Below, piece by piece: positions 11,348 through 24,280 of a stretch of 64,000 nucleotides of DNA (the stretch's first letter is position 1; every line of letters begins with the position of its first letter). The notes under the pieces are model-generated. The model was not told the origin of the DNA, ran no database searches, and was given only the letters and a program-made list of their open reading frames with translations. Source of the stretch: Paratinospora sagittata (lineage: Eukaryota; Streptophyta; Magnoliopsida; Ranunculales; Menispermaceae); the NCBI GenBank assembly GCA_035771175.1, contig CM069594.1, positions 10,478,620 to 10,542,619 of the forward strand, in the 5' to 3' direction. Position numbers and translations under genes: made by a program.

Positions 11348-11586
11348 TGATGTGGTACATTGTATCATTTTTACTTATCAATCCCAGGATGAAACATTGT
11401 TTACACCTGTCTTGATCCATTGTTTCACTTCAGTAACTACGCAGATGTCTGACAATAATATCAATGGATATAGTGATGCACGCATGCAGTGGCCTCCTTA
11501 TCAACCTGTGGCTACTTCTCAAGTCGATAACCCTCATCACTACTTGACTTGATTTCGAGGGCGAAATCCCTTTAAGGGGGGTAGAG
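11348..11586 (+). promoter_or_regulatory. 3' UTR, hairpin and polypurine tract of element A
   Basis: After the pol stop lies about 200 bp of untranslated sequence. A perfect 7-bp stem with an AGGG loop follows, GATTTCGAGGGCGAAATC (11551-11568). Then comes the polypurine tract AAGGGGGGTAGAG (11574-11586), directly abutting the 3' LTR. The polypurine tract is the expected plus-strand primer. The hairpin's role is unknown. Confidence 0.85.
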
Positions 11587-13151
11587 TGTAATACCCTGTA
11601 TTTCACAAAAAAAAAAATATATTTTACTATTTGGGTAACGCCCGAACGATCAGGCGCATGCCAGAACGTTCAGGCGCATGCCAGAACGTTCAGGCGCATA
11701 CCCGAATGTTCAGGCGCATGCCAGAACGTTCAGGAGCAAGGTACGCCAGAATGTTCAAGCGCATGCCAGAACGTTCAGGCGCATGCCAGAACGTTCAGGC
11801 GCATGCCGGAACGTACAGGCGCATGCCGGAATGTTCAGGCGCATGCCCGAACGTTCAGGTGCAAAAATCTCTATATAAGAAACCTCCTCATTTCTCATTC
11901 CTCACACCAAACCACCTTCCCTTGTGAATTTCTTCTCCTTTCCACGCATTCTAAGTTTTTGAGACTCTCTGTCCGAGACTCTCGGTGCATTGCAACAAAG
12001 TTCTGTCTGGAGGAAAGCGCCAGATCTGAAAGCGGTGCAACAAAGTTCTGTCCGAAGGAAAGCGCCAGATCTGAAAGAAGAAGTTTTATCTGAAGGCGGG
12101 GAACGAAACATAGGTTTGCGTATTTCATAACTTTTATTAAAGTTTACATTCAATTATTATTATGTCTACTATTCATTTACACTGCATTATGTCATATACT
12201 GTTTATACTGCCGCACTTATGCCTGTATATTTGGAATTCATCTATTGCACTGTTATAATGCCAGATTTGTGGTCAAACTGACTCAACTAGACTCGGACTT
12301 GTCCTCAGTAACTTTAAATAGTGAACGGGAGGCAGTGGGCTGCTCTAGGCGATTGGTATTTAAGCAGGCCTTGTGTCTCACCTCTCATCTGGGGACTGAT
12401 CTAGTTGGTCTTATTGAAAGCTATCAGCTTATACAGTAATACTGAATGTCCTAATCTTGCACGTCGTGATACCGACCCTGATAAGGATCACCAGACGTTG
12501 CCAAAGTAAGTCTAAATGTCAAGAAAAGACTAGACCAGTAGACTAGACCAGTTCATGCATTGGCATCATACATATCACCACCTAGAGACGTATATGGTTT
12601 ATGACACATAGAATAGTTAGGAGCATTGCTCGTTATTCATTACATTTCTCTGGAGAGGGACGTACATGAGAACCCGGCTACACCCGGGGATGGACATCAG
12701 TACGTGAATCCAGGCGATGTACGTTCATCAAACCATTGCGAGACGGTGTCATGCATACATACATATTGATTGATTATGATGCTCACATGTGTATTTAAGA
12801 TATTTGATATTCAAGTATGCTTTATTAATTGTTATACTCATGCTCTATTTTCCCACTGAGCGCGTTAAGCTCACTCCATTATTTTCCAATCTTTCACAGA
12901 AAATTAGGGTGGACTGGGTGCAGGTTATGGGGCCCACATTTTGTACCCTTTGTATGATTCATTGGGGATTTGGGGAGTATGTTCCCTTGACCATTTTATG
13001 TACAAAAGTATTCTGAATTAAATGAAATCAGATTTGTACTGTGTACTGTATTTCCGCTGCGCACTCTGTTGTTACCATTGTTAATATTCCAAATGCGCAC
13101 CCCGTCCGAGAGTGTACCGCCGGTTTAGGTGCACCCGGGCGGGGTGTGACA
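11587..13151 (+). repeat. 3' LTR of element A
   Basis: This 1,565-bp LTR has the same ends as the 5' LTR and is followed by target duplication ATAAA. The U3 array runs from about 11637 to 11862 with 11 units against seven in the 5' LTR. Nine of the eleven keep GAANNTTC, three of them as GAATGTTC, a change expected from methyl-CpG decay. TATATAAG is at 11872-11879. Confidence 0.94.
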
Positions 13152-16100
13152 ATAAATGCCCACATTTTTCCCCTTAGAAATATTAGATTTTAGTCTAAGA
13201 CGTGGATAACGTGCTATTGGGTTGTGTATCATGTTCTCTATTGACAGATAGCAGGCTATACCAGGTCGATATACACAAACTTGAGAGGTCGAGTTTTATA
13301 GACTTTCTGATAGCGTGCTATCAAGGCCTATAGCGCACAATTGCCCATTTTACTAAAAATGGAAAAATCACGGCAACAGCTCTATAGCGAGTTATCAAAG
13401 GGGATAGCGCGCTATAGACAATTTTCCAAAAAAATAAATGTTTTATTATTGAACCCTATCAGCGTGCTATAACACTGATAGTGCGCGCCTTCTGAAAAAT
13501 TTTGGCAAATTGCTGGATAGCCTTATTTTTGAAAAATTAATATTTTGACACTCAAGAACCTTTCCATTGAGTCAAAACATATTGATATAAGATTAAAAAC
13601 TTTTAAATAATTCAAAACTCATTGAAATTTTGATTAAAACAATTCGGAAAACTTTTTTTCAAAATGAATACTATATCAAAGTGATTTTGAAGACTTTGAA
13701 ATTTTTAGAGTTTTAGTGCTAAGATTGATCGAGAAGTTAGCCCACACACCATTGATAAAACTAATGGATTAGACATGAGATATGTCTTCGTTCTTTGAGC
13801 TTGATCTTGCTTGACTTCGATAGCTATTGTTTGATATGTTGTTGATGGTTAGTTGTAGCTCTTAGAAAAAAAAATTATGGTAATGTGTTCTTGTTTGATG
13901 TGTTCTCTTACCGAGAACACTTCATAAACATACAGTTTAAAACAATAGATAGCCTCTGGAAATCTCAGCACAAAGGGGATAAAATGAAGAACTTGCGAAA
14001 TAATGACGTTATTTTCAAAAAAGTTTGCAATTTTGATTCAGTTCGAAGGTTGTTTGAGCAAATGCAAGAATCACGACTTTCTTCTATTTAAACACTCTTT
14101 GTAAAGCTCAGTCTAACTTGCAAAAATCGTGTGTGTTCTATCCTTGAAAATCAGAGAATGAGGGTTTTATAAAATTAGCAGTTGCAGGTTAAAGAGCAAG
14201 AGAGTAGAAAATTATTTGAATTCAAAAGGTTGTTTAATCTAAAGTTGTTTTGGGCGTGTGAGACCATGAGAATCATCATGGTGTTAGTAGAGAATATTTC
14301 AATTAAGATAACCTGGCAAAATTGTCTAAGGAATAGAAAAATCGAGCAAGCATAAGTGTCCACATTTTTCTCGTTAGAAATATCAGATTTTAGTCTAAGT
14401 TGTGGATAACGTGCTATTGGGTTGTGTATCATGTTCTCTATTGACAGATAGCAGGCTATTGCAGGTCGATATACACAAACTTGAGAGCTCGAGTTTTATA
14501 GACCTTCCGATAACGTGTTATCAAGGCCTATAGCGCGCTATTGCCCATTTTACTAAAAATGGAAAAATCACGGCAACAGCTCTATAGCGATTTACCAAAA
14601 GGGATAGCGCGTTATAGACAATTTTCCAAAAAAAATGTTTTATTATTTAACCCTATCAGCGTGCTATCGACACTGATAGTGCGCTAGTGCCTTCTGAAAA
14701 ATTTTGGCAAATTGCTGGATAGCCTTATTTTTGAAAAATTAATATTTTGACACTTAAGAACCTGTCTATTGACTCAAAACATATTGATATAAGAGTAAAA
14801 ACTTTTAAATAATTGAAAACTCATTGAGATTTTGACTAAAACCATTCGAAAAACATTTTTTCAAAATGAAATACTATATCGTAGTGATTTTGAAGACTTT
14901 GCAATTTTCAATGTTTTAGTGCAGAGATTGATCGAGAAGTTACCCTACGCACCAAAGATAACACTAATGGATTAGACATGAGGTATGTCTTCGTTCATCA
15001 AGCTTGATCTTTCTAGACTTCGATAGCTATTGTTTGATGTGTTGTTGATGATTAGTTGTAGCTCTTAGAAAAAAAACATACAGGTGATGTGTTCTCTTAC
15101 CGAGAACACTTCATAAACTTACAGTTTAAAACATTAGACAGCCTCCGAAAATCTCAGCACAAAGGGGATAAAATGAAGAACTTGCGAAATAATGAAGTTA
15201 TTTTCAAGACAGATTGTAATTTTGATTCAGTTCGAAGGTTGTTTGGGCAAATGCAAGAATAACAACTTTCTTCTATTTGAACACTATTTGGAAAGCTCAG
15301 TCTAACTTGCAAAAATCGTGTATGTTCTATATTTGAAAATCAGAGAGTGAGGGTTTTAAAAAGTTAGCAGTTGTAGGTTAAAGAGCAAAAGAGTAGAAAA
15401 TGATTTGAATTCAAAAGGTTGTTTAATCTAAAGTTGTTTTGGGCGTGTGAGACCATTGGAATCATCAAGGTGTAAGTAGAGAATATTTCAATTAAGATAA
15501 CCTGGCAAAACTATGTAAGGAATAGAAAAATTTAGCAAGCAGAAGTGCCCCCATTTTTCTCGTTAGAAATATCAGATTTTAGTCTGAGACGTGGATAGCG
15601 TGCTATTGGGTTGTGTATCATGTTCGCTATTGACAGATAGTAGGCTATAACAGTTCGATATACACAAACCCGAGAGCTCGAGTTTTTTAGACTTTCCGCT
15701 AGCGTGTTATCAAGGCCTATAGCGCGCTATTGCCCATTTTACTAAAAATGGAAAAATCACGGCAACAGCTCTATAGCGAGTTATCAAAAGGGATAGCGCG
15801 CTATAGACAATTTTCCAAAAAAAATAAATGTTTTATGATAGAACCCTATCAGCGTGCTATCAACACTGATAGTGCACTAGTGCCTTCTGAAAAATTTTGG
15901 CAAATTGCAGGATAGCCTTATTTTTGAAAAATTAATATTTTGACCCTCAAGAACCTGTCCATTGACTCAAAACATATTGATATAAGATTAAAAACTTTTA
16001 AATAATTGAAATCTCATTGAAATTTTGACTAAAACCATTCGGAAAACATTTTTTCAAAATGAAATACTATATCGAAGTGATTTTGAAGACTTTGCAATTT

Positions 16101-17101
16101 TCAGAGTTTTAGTGCAGAGATTGATCGAGAAGTTACCCTACACACCAAAGATAAAACTAATGGATTAGACATGAGGTATGTCTTCGTTCATCGAGCTTGA
16201 TCTTTCTAGACTTCGATAGCTATTGTTTGATGTGTTGTTGATGATTAGCTGTAGCTCTTAGAAAAAAAAACATACAGGTGATGTGTTCTCTTACCGAGAA
16301 CACTTCATAAACTTACAGTTTAAAACATTAGATAGCCTCCGAAAATCTCAGCACAAAGGTGATAAAATGAAGAACTTGCGAAATAATGAAGTTATTTTCA
16401 AGACAGATAGCAATTTTGATTCAGTTCAAAGGTTGTTTGGGCAAATGCAAGAATCACAACTTTCTTCTATTTAAACACTCTTTGGAAAGCTCCATCTAAC
16501 TTGCAAAAATCGTGTGTTCTATATTTGAAATTCAGAGAATGAGGGTTTTAAAAAATTAGTAGTTGTAGGTTAAAGAGCAAAAGAGTAGAAAATGATTTGA
16601 ATTCAAAAGGTTGTTGAGTCTAAAGTTGTTTTGGGCGTGCGAGACCATTGGAATCATCAAGGTGTAAGTAGAGAATATTTCAATTAAGATAACCTGACAA
16701 AACTATGTAAGGAATAGAAAAATTGAGCAAGCAGAAGTGCCCGCATTTTTCTCGTTAGAAATATCAGATTTTAGTCTGAGACGTGGATAGCAAGCTATTG
16801 GGTTGTGTATCATGTTCTCTATTGACAGATAGTATGCTATAACAGGTCGATATACCCAAACCCGAGAGCTCGAGTGTTTTAGACTTTCCGATAGCGTGTT
16901 ATCAAGGCCTATAGTGCGCTATTGCCCATTTTACTAAAAATGGAAAAATCACGGCAACAGCTCTATAGCGAGTTATCAAAATGGTTAACGCGCTATAGAC
17001 AATTTTACAAAAAAATAAATGTTTTATTATTGAACCCTATCAGCGTGCTATCAACACTGATAGTGCGCTAGTGCCTTTTGAAAAATTTTGGCAAATTGTT
17101 G
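13152..17101. repeat. Satellite array, block 2
   Basis: This block continues block 1. The rest of the interrupted monomer runs to 13545. Monomers then start at 13546, 14748 and 15941 (1202 and 1193 bp, and one cut at 17101 by element B that resumes at 38084). Dyads such as GATAGCGTGCTATC (13309-13322) and GATAGCGCGCTATA (13403-13416) are clear here. No gene is supported. The open frames of 61-85 codons recur only because the monomer recurs. Confidence 0.93.
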
Positions 17102-18542
17102 TGTCACACCCCGCCCGGACGCGCCTAAACCGGCGGTACACTCGCGGACGGGGCGCGCATTTGGAACAATAATAATGGTAACAACAGTACAAATCTGATT
17201 TCATTTAATTCAGAATACTTTTGTACATAAAATGGCCAAGGGAACATACTCCCAAAATCCCCAATGAATCATACAAAGGGTACAAAATGTGGGCCCCATA
17301 ACCTGCACCCAGTCCACCCTAATTTCCTGTGAAAGATTGGATAATAATGGAGTGAGCTTAACGCGCTCAGTGGTTAAATAGGCATGAGTATAACAATTAA
17401 TAAAGCATACTTCAATATCAAATATCTTAAATACACATGTGAGCATCATAATCAATCAATATGAATGTATGCATGACACCGTTTCGTAATGGTTTGATGA
17501 ACGTACATCGCCTAAATTCACGTACAGGAACGATGCTCTGGATTCAGGTACTCCCGAGTGTAGCCGGGTTCTCATGTATGTCCTTCTCCAGAGAAATGTA
17601 ATGAATAGCGAGCAATGCTCCTAACTATTCTATGAGTCATAAACCATATACGTCCCTAGGTGGTGATATGTATGATGCCAATGCATGAACTGGTCTAGTC
17701 TTTTGGTCTGGTCTTTTCTTTGACATTTAGACTGACTTTGGCAACGTTTGGTGATCTTTATCAGGGTCGGTATCACGACGTGCAAGATTAGGACATTCAG
17801 TATTACTGTATAAGCTGATAGCTTCCAATAAGACCACCTATATCAGTCCCCAGTTGAGAGGTGAGACACAAGGTCTGCTTAAATACCAATCGTCTAGAGC
17901 AGCCCGCTGCCTCCCGTTCACTATTTAAGTTACTGAGGACAAGACCGAGTCTAGTTGAGTCAGATTGACCACAAATCCAGCATTATAACAATGCAACACA
18001 TGAATTCCAAATATACAGGCATAAGTGCGGTAGTATAAACAGTATATGACATAATGCAGTGTAAATGAATAGTAGACATAATAATAATTGAATGTAAACT
18101 ATAATAAAAGTTATGAAACACGCAAACCTATGTTTCGTTCCCCACCTTCAGATAAAACTTCTTCTTTCAGATCTGGTGCTTTCCTCTGGACAGAACTTTG
18201 TTGCACCGCACCGAGAGTCTCGGACAGGGAGTCTCAAAAACTTAGAATGCGTGGAAAGGAGAAGAAATTCACAAAAGAAGGTGATTTGGTGTGAGGAATG
18301 AGAAATGAGGAGGTTTCTTATATAGAGATTTTTGCGCCTGAATGTTCTGGCATGCGCCTGAACGTTCGGGCATGCGCCGGAACGTTCGGGCATGCGCCTG
18401 AACGTTCTGGCATGCGCCTGAACGTTCTGGCATGCGCCTGAACGTTCTGTCATGCGCCTGAACGTCCTGGCATGCGCCTAAACGTTCGGGCGTTGCCCAA
18501 ATAGTAATTTTTTTTTTTTTTTGTGAAATACAGGGTATTACA
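17102..18542 (-). repeat. 3' LTR of element B
   Basis: This 1,441-bp LTR is in reverse orientation, reading TGTCACACCCC...GGGTATTACA on the plus strand. The U3 array at about 18333-18492 holds eight 20-bp units with GAACGTTC-type dyads. The TATA box is at 18317-18324, read on the minus strand. The partner LTR has only about four units. Confidence 0.94.
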
Positions 18543-18781
18543 CTCTACCCCCCTTAAAGGGATTTCGCCCTGGAAATCAAGTCAAGTAGTGATGAGGGTT
18601 ATCTGCTTGAGAAGTAGCCACAGGTTGATAAGGAGGCCACTGCATGTGTGCATCACTATATCCATTGATATTATTTTCAGACATCTGTGTAGTTATTAAA
18701 GTGAAACAATGGATCAAGATAGGTGTAAACAATGTTTCATCCTGGGATTGAGAAGTGAAAATGATACAATGTACCACATCA
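18543..18781 (-). promoter_or_regulatory. Polypurine tract and 3' UTR of element B
   Basis: CTCTACCCCCCTTAAAGG (18543-18560) is the reverse complement of the polypurine tract. The adjacent hairpin site (18561-18578) carries one substitution that breaks one stem pair relative to A and E. The rest is untranslated sequence up to the pol stop. Confidence 0.8.
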
Positions 18782-21700
18782 TCAGTTGGTACTAGCAAAC
18801 AATTCAGGGTATTTCTGTTTAATTGTTGCTTCTAGTTCCCATGTTGCTTCCTCCACGCCGTGGTGATCCCAGAGCACTTTCACAAGTGGTATGCTACGTC
18901 GCCGTAGCTCTTTTGTTTTTCGAACTAAAATCTGGATTGCTTTTTCCTGATACGTATTTCCTTCCTCAACCCGAACCTCGACTAAGAGGATGATATGCGA
19001 AGGATCAGGACGATACTTGCGAAGCATAGATACGTGAAAAACGTCATGAACCTTAGGCATGGACAATGGAAGGGACAAACGATAAACAAGTTTGCCAATA
19101 CGTTCAATAATCTGAAATGGACCGATATATCGCGGGGAGAGCTAGCCTTTGATTCCAAAGCGTTTGACACCTCTTATGGGCTGGACTTTTAGAAAAACAA
19201 AGTCCCCCTTATCAAATTCTAGAGGTTGTCTCTGTTTGTCAGCATAGCTCTTCTGTCGACTTTGTGCAACGCGAAGTCGTTCCTTTACTAGTGTGATCTT
19301 CTCAGAAGTCTCTTGAACTAGTTCAGGGCCTAACTGTGGTCGATCTGCCATATCTAACCAGCATACTGGAGATCTGCAAGGCTGACCATAGAGAGCCTCG
19401 TATGGTGCCATGCCGATACTAGTTTGGTAGCTGTTGTTGTATGCAAACTCAGCTAGATGCAAATACTTTGCCCATCCGTCATTAAAGTCCAAAATGCAGC
19501 ATCGTAACATGTCTTCTAAGATTTGGATAAGCCGCTCGGACTGCCCATCAGTCTGAGGGTGGAAGGTTGTGCTCATAGTGATCTTAGAACTCATTCTATT
19601 CTGGAAGCTTTTCCAAAAGTTGGATGTGAATCGAGGGTCTCGATCAGAAATGATGGTGAGTGGCATGCCATGAAGGCGTACGATCTCTCTTTCATATAGT
19701 TCTGCAAGTTTGGCGGGATTATCCGTGAACTTTATTGGCAAGAAGTGTGCAGACTTTGTAAGTCTGTCAATGATAACCCCGATAGCATCTTGCCTTTTAT
19801 TGTTTCGAGGTAAGGCCGTGACAAAATCCATTGCGATGTTCTCCCATTTTCATTCTCCAATAGGTAACGGCTGGAGAAGTCCAGAGGAAAGTCTTCGTTC
19901 TGCCTTGACTTTCTGGAAAACGAGACATCGAGCAACGAAGTCTGCAATTTCCTTCTTCATTCCAAAAAACCCGAATTGTCGCATGACATCGTTGTACATC
20001 TTGTCACCCCCAGGATGCATAGCGTACCTCGAACAGTGCATCTCAGTAAGCACTTCTTTACGAACCTCAGGATCGTTCGGTAGGCAGAGACGTTTTTATA
20101 GAAAACGGTGCCGTCTCCAAAGACCAACCAATGAGGAAGGTCCTGGCCGCTGAGTAAAAGGTCTCGTTTCTCCATTAACATAGGGTCATTGGCTTGAGCG
20201 GCTAAAATCTTTCGAACGAGGTCAGAGTTGACTGATAATTGAGAGAGTCGTTGTCTTGGTCCTTCGACGTTCAGCTGGAGGTTAAAGTTCTCCAACTCTG
20301 TAGCCAACGTCCCCATTTCGTAGTTAAGAGTGCAAGCAACATAAGATTTTCTACTCAGGGCATCAACCACAACATTAGCCTTTCCGGGATGGTACTGGAG
20401 TTGAAAGTCATAATCTTTTAAGAATTCAAACCATCATCTTTGGCGGAGGTTAAGATCTCTCTGAGTGTATATGTACTTAAGACTCTTGTGATCCGAGCAG
20501 ACCTCAAACCGTTCACCATATAGGTAATGACGCCATAACTTCAGTGCAAATACGACAGCTGCAAGTTCCAAGTCATGCGTTGGGTAATTACCCTCATGAA
20601 TCTTCAGTTGTCTAGATGCATATGCAACCACTTGGCCTTCTTGCATTAGCACGGGACCTAAGCCTTGGAGAGAGGCGTCGGTGTATAATGAAAATCCAAT
20701 TGCATTTCTTGGAGTGATAAGTACAGCTGCTGTCGTGAGGCGTTTCTTCAATTCCTGAAATGATGCTTCAGAGGCGGGATTCCAGATAAATCGCACGTCT
20801 TTTAGAGTGAGCTTGGTCATAGGTTCAGCAATCTTTGAGAAGTCCTTGATGAAGCGTCTGTAATAGCCAGCCAAACCAAGAAAACTCCTAATCTGAGTAA
20901 CAGTGGTAGGCTGCTTCCAGTTTAAAACTGCTTCAACCTTAAAAGGATCTGCCTCAATGCCATTGCCTGAAACCACATGGCCTAGGAATTGAACTCTCTT
21001 TGCCCAAAATTCGCACTTACTCAACTTTGCATACAGTTGGTGGCTTCTCAAGGTCTGGAGGACTATCTTCAAATGTATTTTATGGTCTTCCTCGGTTGAG
21101 GAATATATCAAGATGTCGTCCACAAAAACCACCACAAATCGTTCTAAGTATAACCTGAATATGCGATTCATCAAATCCATGAATGCAGCAGGTGCATTTG
21201 TTAGACCGAATGACATAACTAAGAACTCGTAATGACCGTACCGAGTTCAGAAATGCCGTCTTGGTGATGTCCGACTCTCGGATCCTGAGTTGGTGATAAC
21301 CGGACAGTAAATCAATCTTAGAGAAAAATTTAGCATCTCTAAGTTGGTCGAACAAGTCATCGATCCTGGGCAATGGATATCTGTTCTTGATGGTGACGTT
21401 ATTCAACTTGCGATAATCGATGCAAAGTCGAAACAAACCATCCTTTTTGCGAACAAATAGAACTGGAGCGCCCCAGGATGATGAACTCTTTCGGATGAAG
21501 CCATTACTCTCTTATTCCTTAAGTTGTTTGTCTAATTCGACCAGTTCGACATTTGGCATTCTGTATGGTGGAATTGAGATAGGCCCTGTCCCAGGTATGA
21601 GGTTGATCTCAAAATCGAATTCCCTAACTAAAGGTAGACCAGGAAGGTCATTAAGAAAAATTGTTGGGAATTTAGATTTGACTGGAACATCATGTACTTC

Positions 21701-23500
21701 GAGAGGGTATAGTGCTGGTGAGTTGGTTTCATTGCCAAGGGATAGAGCTCGAAGTTGTGCATTGAGAAGGGCAACGGTTGATTTGTGTATCCATTGCCTC
21801 GTTCCCTGAAGCTTGACCAACTCTCCTGTAGGCAAGGTTAACTGAACTTGCTTCTTCATACATTCGATCTTTGCATTCAGTGGTGTTAGCCAGTCCATGC
21901 CGAGGATGATGTCGAAGTCTTCAAAATCCATCACAAAAATATCGACATATATTATATGTTCTGACATTCGAAGCTCACATCGAGAACACTGCAAGTTGAC
22001 GTCAGCACCAGATCCGAACGGTGATGTGACATGAAGTGTGATGTTTGTGGGTTCAGGATGCAGGCCTAAATGTCTTACCAATGTTGATGATATAAAAGAA
22101 TGCGTGGCACCTAAATCAAACAAAACATGCACCATTGTATTGAACAAAGGAAAGGTACCTTCGACTACATTGTTGTCTGGGAGGGGTTGGTGAGCGATGG
22201 CATATGCTCTGCCCTGATTCCGTTGACCCTGGTTCTGTTGGTTCTGCCTGGGTTGGGCATTAGCAGCAGGTGGTACTTGTTGGATCGGAACAACGGGAAC
22301 AGGTTGCTGTAGGTGCGGACAGGCATATCTTACATGGCCCTTCTGGCCGTAATTGAAACAAGTCGACCTGTACGGCTGATTGTTTTGCTGGCAATTCTGA
22401 TTATTCTGCTGGCCTAGCTGATTGTGGTGTCGACCACCACCTCTGCCATTTTCGTTTCTACAGCCACCTCTTCCATAACGACCTCCACGGCCATGATTTC
22501 GGAAACCCTGATGGTGAGGGTTAGAAGGTTCAGCCGCAGGTGTTGTGGCCTCATTCTGCGAAATCGGGGCTAGGAGGGCTGGGTTTTGATTATAGTAGGG
22601 CTTCTTCTTGTTGCCCTGTTGTAAGCCTTGTTGGGAAAACGTTGCAGGCCGTTTGCCCTTATTCATTCGCTGTTCCTGTAAGATAGTCTCCTGTTCAAAG
22701 CTCATGGCCCTGTCAACAACCTCCTTGTAAATCTTGAGATCTAAGATAGACAAGGCGTGTCGAATGTCATGGCGAAGACCATTATAAAATTTCTCAGTCT
22801 TATCTCGCTCCGTTGAGATGGTGGAGAGAGAGTAGACTGATAATTCTTTGAATTTTCCAACATATTCTCTGACGGTCATGGTGCCCTGATATAACTTAGC
22901 AAATTCCTGGCGCTTCTGCTTTGTCACCGCGCTGGGAAAATACTCATCAATAAACATTGACTCAAACTGTTGCCAAGTCATATCTGCTACATTGACCCTT
23001 GGGTCTTCTTTCACTGTGATCCACCATGTGTTTGCGGCACCAACAAGTTGGTAGGTTGCTAGTGGAATTTTGCGAGTCTCATCGACTCCCATTGCATCAA
23101 GAGCCTTCTTTGACTCATCCAGCCACTTTTGCACCTCATCAGCCTCAATGGTGCCAGCGAAAGTAAGAGGTTGTAGCCGCTTGTATTTAGTAATTTGATC
23201 GGTTTGAGCTTCCGATCCAAACTTTATAGGTGCTTGAACCGTGGTAACCTGACTGGTCGCGGTCTCACGAACGACCGTTTGAACAGTGACTTTGATTGCT
23301 TCAATAAATTCGGCGAAAACGGTTTCCATGCTCGAAGGCATAGTAAAGGGTGCGGGTGGGGGTGGTATTGCCTGCCCAGATGTAGTGGCAGTGTTGGGTG
23401 TGGCCTGTGCTGTTGTTGGAGGCGTCGGCTCCTGAATCTCAGGAGCTGCCTCAACTGCTGGACAAACAGTACGTGGCCTTCCTCTCTTCCTGGTTTGCAT
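18782..23500 (-). pseudogene. gag-pol of element B, all domains present but frameshifted
   Basis: I take the start as the ATG at 23500 ([11 protein letters not shown], matching E and F) rather than the in-frame ATG 30 bases further out. Gag, zinc knuckle, protease and the start of RT read open to about 21512, where a TAA replaces a Leu codon. RT ([10 protein letters not shown], near 21110) and RNase H continue in 21216-20434. The RNase H end and HHCC zinc region lie in 20370-19850, the integrase core ([17 protein letters not shown]) in 19831-19142, and the chromodomain (VLWDHHGVEEATWE) in 19078-18782. The knuckle's second Cys is Tyr (CFNYGQKGH) and the protease DSG is DLG, so it is decayed beyond the frameshifts. 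Confidence 0.92.
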
Positions 23501-24280
23501 TTTCTCACTGGCAAGGAAAAATACAACCAAGATTAAGAAACTGTAGCCTAGTATAATGTTATAGTATGCTCAGTAACAATTTCGAGAGTACTGCAATATT
23601 AAAATCACCTATTTTTCTAAGTATAGTGTAAGGTTTTTGTTGAGGAATCAAAGAATCTTATATATCTTGTATGTTTGGCCATGGTATAAAAAAATAAGGT
23701 TAGAATGTTTATATAATAAGTAGAAAACTTTGCAAGTATTTAAAATGATTTGGTTCTGGTTGTTTGTGAACATACATATATATTGCATTGAAAATCCATA
23801 CGAGTCATAAGAATTCTAAGATTTGCCTCGGTGAATATCCTGATCTAACGTTCTATCGTAATCTTATGTATTCAGACGCTTACTCTTAGTCTTTTCGATT
23901 ATTATCCAAGTTCATGTGTCCCATACCACATGAATTTAGTAATAAGGGTGTCAACCAAGTTAAGTCGTATGAACACGATCTCTAAAAACATTGCCTGAAT
24001 AGAAGTTCACTAATAGTATTGTCCAAATTTACTCGTCCCATACCGTGTAAACTTAGTGATAATATTAGTAATGCAACTTTCTCCAAATGTTTCTTTTCAC
24101 ACAAGGTCATGGGTTTTCTTACTTCCACATTTTATTTAGTATCCTCCAATTTTGTTGTGTCCTATACCACTCCAAAGTTAGTGATACAAAAGAAAGAATG
24201 GTTGTAAGTCGGCCCACCAAAGATAGTCTTAAACAAAACATTTCATTCATATATAATAGAAAAATTTACATTGCCAGTAA
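23501..24280 (-). repeat. Linker between gag and ORF1, element B
   Basis: This is non-coding and homologous to 8009-8659. Reading on the minus strand, it has the same three GGTATGGGAC-type repeats and ends in TTCCTTGCCAG. The AG complement is at 23508-23509, 7 nt before the gag ATG. It is somewhat longer than in A, with extra sequence between the third repeat and gag. Confidence 0.8.

Larger units (their letters stand above)
4303..13151 (+). mobile_element. Element A: degenerate family-1 Ty3/gypsy (chromovirus-like) LTR retrotransposon
   Basis: This is an 8,849-bp insertion in a satellite monomer. It is bounded by TG...CA LTRs at 4303-5815 and 11587-13151. The flanking 5-bp target duplications are ATAAG (4298-4302) and ATAAA (13152-13156), one mismatch apart. 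Joining the flanks restores the monomer sequence seen in other copies. The order inside is primer site, AT-rich leader, ORF1, linker, gag-pol, hairpin, polypurine tract. All coding parts are broken, and about 2 kb of pol (from RT through integrase) is deleted relative to B. The LTRs differ by a few percent in sampled stretches, so this copy is clearly older than C. Confidence 0.95.
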
